Shown one piece after another: positions 31,959-36,213 of a DNA stretch of 36,213 nucleotides. The number at the start of each line of letters is the position of its first letter. The stretch's first letter is position 1. The DNA lies in NCBI GenBank assembly GCA_947581635.1, contig CANPVE010000019.1, positions 1 to 36,213 on the forward strand. The letters run 5' to 3'. The position numbers were made by a program, and so were the translations under genes. The DNA comes from an uncultured Clostridia bacterium (GTDB taxonomy: Bacteria > Bacillota > Clostridia > Oscillospirales > Acutalibacteraceae). Below the pieces are notes generated by a model, which was not told where the DNA came from, did no database searches, and worked only from the letters and a program-made list of their open reading frames with translations.

Positions 31959-32288
31959 ATGAAAAGCATTTACAAGATTGGAAACTACTTCAAACTTAGA
32001 GAGTTCAACACAGCGATCACCAGAGCGGATTTTGAGGCACACTTTACCAAGACTGCCGAGAGCGTTCGTTTCACCTTCAACGGTTGGGACGGCAAAAGCT
32101 ATGACGGCGAGAGCCGCAGCGCCAAAGTATACCGCACCAATTTTCCCGGCTACGAAGACGCTCGATTTGTGAAAATCGGAAAGGCGCTTTGCTACATTGA
32201 CGAGGACAGCAGCGTTCTGGAAAAGGCAACCGGCGAGTACCACAAGGAAGCCGAATGGCTGGTCGATGTTCTCAGAGCCGAGAATTGA
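31959..32288 (+). CDS. Cassette protein, unknown (109 aa)
   Basis: The 109-residue protein starts MKSIYKIGNYFKLREF and has a mixed alpha/beta pattern with aromatic residues (VRFTFNGWDGKSYDG, FVKIGKALCYIDED) and a C-terminal helix (KEAEWLVDVL). No family recognised. Its leader is nearly the same as that of the 33.09-kb gene, yet the proteins are unrelated, showing that control regions and coding parts are mixed independently. Ribosome site GGAGG; hairpin terminator follows. Confidence 0.7.
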   Translation: MKSIYKIGNYFKLREFNTAITRADFEAHFTKTAESVRFTFNGWDGKSYDGESRSAKVYRTNFPGYEDARFVKIGKALCYIDEDSSVLEKATGEYHKEAEWLVDVLRAEN

Positions 32289-32317
32289 ACACAGCCAAGA
32301 AAGACTATGGGAAACTG

Positions 32318-32341
32318 CCGCCGAGAGCGGCTTTTCCTTTG
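32318..32341 (+). terminator. Cassette hairpin terminator
   Basis: GCCGC (32318-32322), loop CGAGA, GCGGC (32328-32332), then TTTTCCTTT. Same style and downstream TCCTTTGTC as the other cassettes. Confidence 0.7.
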
Positions 32342-32363
32342 TCTGTATATAGCTGTATATTAA

Positions 32364-32454
32364 ACAATAATTTCTCCGATATATTGTGTAGTAATCATAT
32401 TGATAATCCCGCAAAAGTACGGTAATATGGCAGTACAATAAAGAAAACGGAGGT
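32364..32454 (+). promoter_or_regulatory. Cassette promoter 6
   Basis: Dyad ACAAT-N14-ATTGT (32364-32387), TTGATA (32400-32405), 17 bp, TAATAT (32423-32428), then GGAGGT. Drives two small genes. Confidence 0.85.
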
Positions 32455-32461
32455 TACCAAA

Positions 32462-32638
32462 ATGACAACACTTAAACTTAACGGAACTACCATTCCCTGC
32501 AAAGAATATTCCAATGGCCTCATATCCGCAGACGTAACAAGCCGGGAAACGGCTCAAAGAATATGCGATTGCAATAACGTGGCAATCGCCGATGAAGATT
32601 TATTTACCGGCGAGATATTTTTCAGCGAATTGATATAA
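32462..32638 (+). CDS. Cassette protein, unknown (58 aa)
   Basis: This 58-residue ORF begins MTTLKLNGTTIPCKEYSNG and follows the GGAGGT of promoter 6 at normal spacing. It has three cysteines (one in the N-terminal part, two as CDC near residue 35) and an acidic C-terminus. It falls below common length cut-offs but the dedicated promoter and ribosome site make it a likely gene. It is co-transcribed with the next gene, 22 bases downstream. No family recognised. Confidence 0.65.
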   Translation: MTTLKLNGTTIPCKEYSNGLISADVTSRETAQRICDCNNVAIADEDLFTGEIFFSELI

Positions 32639-32660
32639 CAGAGTGTGGAGGATTGTATTT

Positions 32661-32936
32661 ATGACAGACAAAATATATTTTGACGAAACGACAACGATCG
32701 AGGACTTGGAATACGAAATCACCACAAGCGGTGCGGTTCTAAAGTATGGTGAATTTGCGATTGCGGTGATGGTGACTGATGAGGGCTATGCTGCAGCGAT
32801 ATATAAGTTCATCGAAACTCCCAAAGAAGATGGTTATGATTGGGTAGACGCACCTCTGTATTTCATTGAACAGGCAGACGGGTTTTTTAAAGATACAGGT
32901 CACGCCGTCAGATGGGCATTCGACAGGATGGGATAA
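32661..32936 (+). CDS. Cassette protein, unknown (91 aa, acidic)
   Basis: The 91-residue acidic protein (MTDKIYFDETTTIEDLEYEI..., WVDAPLYFIEQADGFF) has alternating strands and a C-terminal helix ending AVRWAFDRMG. GGAGG lies 9 bases before the ATG. It is the second gene of the promoter 6 unit. Small, acidic, single-domain phage proteins of this kind include known DNA mimics and inhibitors of host proteins, but nothing specific to those families is seen. Confidence 0.7.
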   Translation: MTDKIYFDETTTIEDLEYEITTSGAVLKYGEFAIAVMVTDEGYAAAIYKFIETPKEDGYDWVDAPLYFIEQADGFFKDTGHAVRWAFDRMG

Positions 32937-32944
32937 ACTCACGG

Positions 32945-32969
32945 AGCCGCCTTCAGGCGGCTTTCCTTT
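32945..32969 (+). terminator. Cassette hairpin terminator
   Basis: AGCCGCC (32945-32951), TTCA loop, GGCGGCT (32956-32962), then TTCCTTTG. Seven perfect pairs. Confidence 0.72.
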
Positions 32970-32991
32970 GCCAATATATAGCTGTATTTTT

Positions 32992-33081
32992 ATAATAATT
33001 CCTTCAAATCATTGTGTAGTAATGGTATTGATATATTTGTGAAATGACGGTAATATGTGACTACAATAAAGAATTGGAGGG
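32992..33081 (+). promoter_or_regulatory. Cassette promoter 7
   Basis: Dyad ATAAT-N14-ATTGT (32992-33015), TTGATA (33028-33033), 17 bp, TAATAT (33051-33056), then GGAGG. Near-duplicate of promoter 5. Confidence 0.87.
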
Positions 33082-33088
33082 AAACAAA

Positions 33089-33277
33089 ATGTTAAAACTT
33101 AAAAAACTTTACAACCTTTTAAACAGAAACGCGAAGCTGAACATAGTTAATCCCAAACACACCACGGTATATTTTTATGGAACCGTAAAGGACATCCCGG
33201 ACGAGTACGACAACTACACGGTTGTTGATATCAACGCGTTCAGCAACTTTGAATATGAGATCATCATAACAAAGTAA
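33089..33277 (+). CDS. Cassette protein, unknown (62 aa)
   Basis: This is a 62-residue protein with a very basic N-terminus (MLKLKKLYNLLNRNAKLN) and a beta-rich acidic C-terminal half (TTVYFYGTVKDIP, YTVVDINAFSNFEYEIIITK). No family recognised. Start follows GGAGG; the frame also runs upstream into the leader, but that part precedes the expected transcription start or ribosome site. Terminated by a nine-pair GC hairpin. Confidence 0.65.
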   Translation: MLKLKKLYNLLNRNAKLNIVNPKHTTVYFYGTVKDIPDEYDNYTVVDINAFSNFEYEIIITK

Positions 33278-33288
33278 GCCGACCTGAG

Positions 33289-33312
33289 AAAGCCGCCTTC
33301 GGGCGGTTTTCT
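33289..33312 (+). terminator. Cassette hairpin terminator
   Basis: AAAGCCGCC (33289-33297), TTCG loop, GGCGGTTTT (33302-33310). One G-U pair; the T-run is part of the right arm. Confidence 0.72.
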
Positions 33313-33338
33313 TGTGCAAAAATTATGCTGTAATATGT

Positions 33339-33428
33339 ACAATATTATCCCGGAAACATTGTGTAGTAATGGTATTGATATATCTGTGAAATGACGGTAA
33401 TATACAACTACAATAAAGAATTTGGAGG
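33339..33428 (+). promoter_or_regulatory. Cassette promoter 8
   Basis: Dyad ACAAT-N14-ATTGT (33339-33362), TTGATA (33375-33380), 17 bp, TAATAT (33398-33403), then GGAGG at 33424-33428. Last copy, immediately before the terminase region. Confidence 0.87.
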
Positions 33429-33437
33429 AACAATATC

Positions 33438-33662
33438 ATGAAGTATGAAGACAGCAGAGTTAAAGGAATCGGCAAAAATACACTTAGAGAACTGGAGCAG
33501 CTCGCCATGAAAGCCAGCTACGCACTGCGACTGAGAGGCGGCATCGACGTCAGAGGCAACGACGACATAGATTTCCCGGAGGTTCATGTGTACTCCATAC
33601 AGGCGATGCTTGAGTATGCTTACCGCCTCGGAAGGGAAGATGCGGTCGAAGCGGAAGCGTAA
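33438..33662 (+). CDS. Cassette protein, unknown (74 aa, helical)
   Basis: The 74-residue protein is largely helical (KNTLRELEQLAMKASYALRL, then YSIQAMLEYAYRLGRE) with a central glycine/acidic turn (RGGIDVRGNDDIDFPEV). Its size and helix pattern would suit a small dimer or adaptor. No family firmly recognised. Start follows GGAGG in the promoter 8 leader; hairpins follow at 33681 and 33725. Confidence 0.7.
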   Translation: MKYEDSRVKGIGKNTLRELEQLAMKASYALRLRGGIDVRGNDDIDFPEVHVYSIQAMLEYAYRLGREDAVEAEA

Positions 33663-33680
33663 GTCAAAAATCAAACGGAA

Positions 33681-33701
33681 GAAGGCCGCGAAGCCTTTTT
33701 C
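33681..33701 (+). terminator. Terminator after the last cassette
   Basis: AAGGC (33682-33686) and GCCTT (33693-33697) with a six-base loop, ending TTTTTC. Short stem but clear T-run. Confidence 0.55.
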
Positions 33702-33724
33702 TATGTCGATACAAACCACGGCTT

Positions 33725-33745
33725 GCCTGACGGCAGGCTTTTTTT
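33725..33745 (+). terminator. Second terminator before TerL
   Basis: GCCTG (33725-33729), ACGG loop, CAGGC (33734-33738), then seven Ts. It isolates the cassette array from the terminase gene, whose ribosome site AGGAGG begins a few bases later. Confidence 0.65.
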
Positions 33746-33760
33746 ACAGGAGGTGACAGC

Positions 33761-35362
33761 TTGAGAAAGCTGAAAAGATACATACCGTCAAAGTTCATGC
33801 TGCCCACCTCGCACTATGACAGCGATGAGGCTGATTTCGTGGTTGGTTTCATAGAGCAGCTTAAGCACACAAAGGGCGAATTTTACAAGCGACCGTTTGA
33901 GCTTATCGACTGGCAGGAGCAGATCATACGGGATATTTTCGGTACGCTGAAACCTGACGGAACGCGGCAGTTTACCACGGCGTATATCGAGATAAGCAAG
34001 AAATCCGGCAAGAGCGAGCTTGCCGCCGCTGTCGCGCTGTATATGCTATGCGCGGACGGAGAGCAGAGAGCCGAGGTGTACGGCTGTGCCGCAGACCGCG
34101 ATCAGGCGTCTCTTGTATTTGACGTTGCCTGCGATATGGTAAGGCTCTGCCCGGCACTCGGCAAACGCTGCGAAATAAGGCCGAGCAGAAAGGCCATTCA
34201 CTTTAAACCGACAAACAGCGTTTACAGGGCTTTATCCGCCGACGTAGCGGGAAAATCGGGCGTTAATGTTTCGGCGCTCGTCTTTGACGAGCTTTGGGTG
34301 CAGAGGGACCGAAAGTTCTTTGATATGATGACCAAAGGCACATCCGACGCAAGGAAAAATCCTCTGCACTTCATAATAACTACGGCGGGAAACGATACAA
34401 ACTCGATATGCTACGAGCTTCACCAAAAGGCTATGGACATAATTGAGGGCAGAAAGGTTGATCCGACTTTTTATCCCGTGATATACGGCGCGGATACAGA
34501 TGATGACTGGACAGACCCGAAGGTATGGGAAAAAGCTAATCCAAGCCTCGGAATCACGATAGATGTAGGGAAAGTAAAGGCCGCCTGTGAAAGTGCGAAA
34601 CAAAATCCCGGCGAGGAAAACGCGTTCAGGCAGCTCCGGCTTAACCAGTGGGTAAAGCAGTCTGTGCGTTGGATGCCTATGGAAAGATGGGATAAATGCG
34701 CGTTTGCCGTAAACGAAAACGAGCTTGAAGGCCGTGTATGCTACGGCGGGCTTGACCTTTCAAGCACCACGGATATAACGGCGTTCGTGCTTGTGTTCCC
34801 GCCAAGATCTGATGATGAGAAATACATCATCTTACCCTTCTTCTGGGTGCCGGAGGAGACGCTTGAGCTAAGGGTAAGGCGTGATCATGTCCCGTACGAT
34901 GTTTGGGAAAGACAAGGGTACCTTAAAACCACCGAAGGCAACGTGGTGCATTACGGCTTTATCGAAAAATTTATTGAAGCTTTAGGAAAGAAATATAACA
35001 TACGCGAGATAGCCTTCGACCGCTGGGGAGCCGTACAGATGGCGCAGAACCTTGAGGGCATGGGCTTTACGGTCGCGGCGTTCGGACAAGGGTATAAGGA
35101 TATGAGCCCGCCCACAAAGGAGCTTATGAAACTGACGCTTGAACAGAAGATAGCCCACGGCGGGCACCCGGTCCTCAGGTGGAATATGGATAATATCTTC
35201 ATACGAACAGACCCGGCGGGTAATATAAAGCCCGATAAGGAAAAATCCACCGAGAAGATCGATGGAGCGATAGCGATGATTATGGCGCTCGATCGAGCGA
35301 TACGGAATAAAGACACTATAGAGGGCAGCGTCTATGACAGACGCGGGATCATAGTATTTTAA
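33761..35362 (+). CDS. Large terminase subunit
   Basis: The 533-residue protein begins at TTG 33761, 7 bases after AGGAGG. The ATPase domain has DWQEQIIRDIFG, Walker A SKKSGKSE (79-86), and Walker B SALVFDELW (172-179). The C-terminal nuclease domain shows YGGLDLSSTTDITAF (first acidic site), FDRWGAVQMAQNLE, and DGAIAMIMALDRAI near the end. This is the motor and nuclease that cuts concatemers and fills the prohead, acting with the small subunit encoded about 9.9 kb upstream. Portal follows directly, as usual. Length and motifs appear complete. Confidence 0.94.
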   Translation: MRKLKRYIPSKFMLPTSHYDSDEADFVVGFIEQLKHTKGEFYKRPFELIDWQEQIIRDIFGTLKPDGTRQFTTAYIEISKKSGKSELAAAVALYMLCADGEQRAEVYGCAADRDQASLVFDVACDMVRLCPALGKRCEIRPSRKAIHFKPTNSVYRALSADVAGKSGVNVSALVFDELWVQRDRKFFDMMTKGTSDARKNPLHFIITTAGNDTNSICYELHQKAMDIIEGRKVDPTFYPVIYGADTDDDWTDPKVWEKANPSLGITIDVGKVKAACESAKQNPGEENAFRQLRLNQWVKQSVRWMPMERWDKCAFAVNENELEGRVCYGGLDLSSTTDITAFVLVFPPRSDDEKYIILPFFWVPEETLELRVRRDHVPYDVWERQGYLKTTEGNVVHYGFIEKFIEALGKKYNIREIAFDRWGAVQMAQNLEGMGFTVAAFGQGYKDMSPPTKELMKLTLEQKIAHGGHPVLRWNMDNIFIRTDPAGNIKPDKEKSTEKIDGAIAMIMALDRAIRNKDTIEGSVYDRRGIIVF

Positions 35363-35374
35363 TTGGGAGGATTC

Positions 35375-36213
35375 ATGAGTTTTTTAAAGTCAATATTCAA
35401 ATCACGGGACAGACCGCAAAACTTCATGGGCGACAGCGTTGGCGGCGGTCGCTCTTTTCAGTTTGGAAGCGCGTGGTCGGGCAAGTCGGTAACAGAACGC
35501 AGCGCCATGCAGACAACGGCAGTGTACGCCTGTGTACGCATTATTGCTGAGACAGTGGCGAGCCTGCCGCTTCATGTTTACGAATACACAAAGGGCGGCA
35601 AGGAAAAGGTGTATACTCATCCTCTATATAAGCTGCTGCACGATATACCCAATCCGGAAATGAACAGCTTTATCATGCGCGAGGTCATGATGTCACATCT
35701 GCTTTTATGGGGAAATTCGTATTCACAGATAATCCGCAACGGCAAGGGTGAAGTCATCGCGCTTTATCCTCTGATGCCGGATAAGATGACCGTGGAACGC
35801 GGCGATGACGGAAAGCTATACTATACATACATTTCCGATAAGCAGGGCACGTTCATATTCTCCAAGGACGAGGTTTTCCATATAGTCGGACTCGGCTTTG
35901 ACGGACTGATCGGTCACTCGCCGATCGCTATGGCGAAGAACGCCATAGGACTTTCGATAGCCGCCGAGGAGTACGGTTCGAGTTTCTTTTCAAATTCCGG
36001 CACTCCGAGCGGTGTGCTTGAACATCCGGGTGTGTTAAAGGAGCCTGAAAAGGTGCGCGATGCCTGGAACGACGCATACGGCGGCAACGGAAACGCGCAC
36101 AAGGTCGCTGTTCTCGAAGAGGGTATGAAGTTCACACCGATCTCGATAAATCCGCAGGACGCGCAGTTTCTTGAAACGCGCAAGTTTCAGGTAAATGAGA
36201 TCTGCCGCATATT
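35375..36213 (+). CDS. HK97-family portal protein (3' partial)
   Basis: The frame from ATG 35375 (after GGGAGG) stays open to the window end, giving 279 codons. The visible part matches the phage_portal family: MSFLKSIFKS, AVYACVRIIAETVASLPLHVY, HPLYKLLHDIPNPEM, LLLWGNSYSQIIRNGKGEV, LYPLMPDKM, DEVFHIVGLGFDGLIGHSPI, AEEYGSSFFSNSGTPSGVLEHPG. The portal forms the ring through which DNA enters the capsid. The missing C-terminal third lies beyond the window, where protease and capsid genes would be expected. Confidence 0.94.
   Translation, partial: MSFLKSIFKSRDRPQNFMGDSVGGGRSFQFGSAWSGKSVTERSAMQTTAVYACVRIIAETVASLPLHVYEYTKGGKEKVYTHPLYKLLHDIPNPEMNSFIMREVMMSHLLLWGNSYSQIIRNGKGEVIALYPLMPDKMTVERGDDGKLYYTYISDKQGTFIFSKDEVFHIVGLGFDGLIGHSPIAMAKNAIGLSIAAEEYGSSFFSNSGTPSGVLEHPGVLKEPEKVRDAWNDAYGGNGNAHKVAVLEEGMKFTPISINPQDAQFLETRKFQVNEICRI

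Larger units (their letters stand above)
27856..33700 (+). repeat. Eight-fold repeated promoter-leader element defining a gene-cassette array
   Basis: A shared control sequence recurs eight times, always upstream of a gene start. From left to right it reads: an ATAGCTGTAT-like word, the dyad ACAAT-N14-ATTGT, GTAGTAATGG, TTGATA, 17 bp, TAATAT, a short leader ending CAATAAAGAA, and GGAGG. Most intervening genes end in a GCCGCC-TTCG-GGCGGC hairpin followed by TTTCCTTTGTC. The repeats are separated by genes of differing sequence, so this is not a CRISPR or minisatellite. The first copy (27.86 kb) is the most diverged and lacks a clear dyad. Confidence 0.85.

Noticed and set aside
29103..33428. 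Repeated elements considered as a CRISPR array or transposon ends
   Set aside because: Spacing is hundreds of bases, repeats always precede a ribosome site and gene, and no transposase or cas gene is present.

Overview
The window looks like the left part of a prophage in the chromosome of a low-GC, gut-type anaerobic Clostridia species. The evidence is the strong AGGAGG-type ribosome sites, sigma-A-like promoters, BspA-type leucine-rich surface proteins with Pro-Thr linkers, and a set of clostridial siphophage gene families (DUF2800, DUF2815, PolA, VapE, VRR-NUC, SNF2 helicase, P27 TerS, HK97-type portal). No integrase, tRNA, rRNA or CRISPR array is visible. Neither prophage end is in view with certainty. 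The left junction probably lies between about 6.1 and 10 kb, and the right end lies beyond the window.

Layout. 1-6.04 kb: two large AT-rich secreted or surface proteins of host type, closed by a 13-bp-stem terminator. 6.2-8.1 kb (minus): YolD-like protein and Y-family polymerase. 8.2-10.0 kb (minus): an Eco29kI-type restriction-modification pair. 10.05-11.11 kb (minus): ImmA/IrrE-like protease and XRE repressor. 11.14-11.26 kb: a lysogeny switch with two face-to-face promoters and inverted operator copies. 11.3-12.7 kb: early rightward genes, including a sigma-region-4-like regulator behind a structured leader. 12.7-22.7 kb: replication and recombination module. It contains a repeat-flanked, AT-rich candidate origin and an SNF2 helicase gene interrupted by an in-frame stop in its Walker A motif. 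22.8-23.9 kb: HNH nuclease, probable cos region and TerS. 23.9-27.8 kb: a phage SAM synthetase followed by two DNA methyltransferases. 27.9-33.7 kb: the most unusual part. Eight transcription units start from copies of one promoter (TTGATA, exactly 17 bp, TAATAT). Seven of them carry an upstream dyad with a constant 14-bp spacer, and most end in a GC-rich hairpin. They carry small unrecognised proteins plus an amidoligase / gamma-glutamylcyclotransferase module. 33.76 kb to the end: TerL and the start of the portal gene.

How it works together. The repressor and protease would control rightward early transcription. The replication block makes DNA with a phage polymerase and primase-helicase. 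Three DNA methyltransferases and a phage SAM synthetase point to heavy investment in DNA modification. HNH, TerS, TerL and portal form a cos-type packaging module, but TerS and TerL are split by about 9.9 kb of modification genes and independently promoted cassettes. That island is the best candidate for an undescribed accessory (host-takeover or counter-defence) system; this function is inferred from architecture only.
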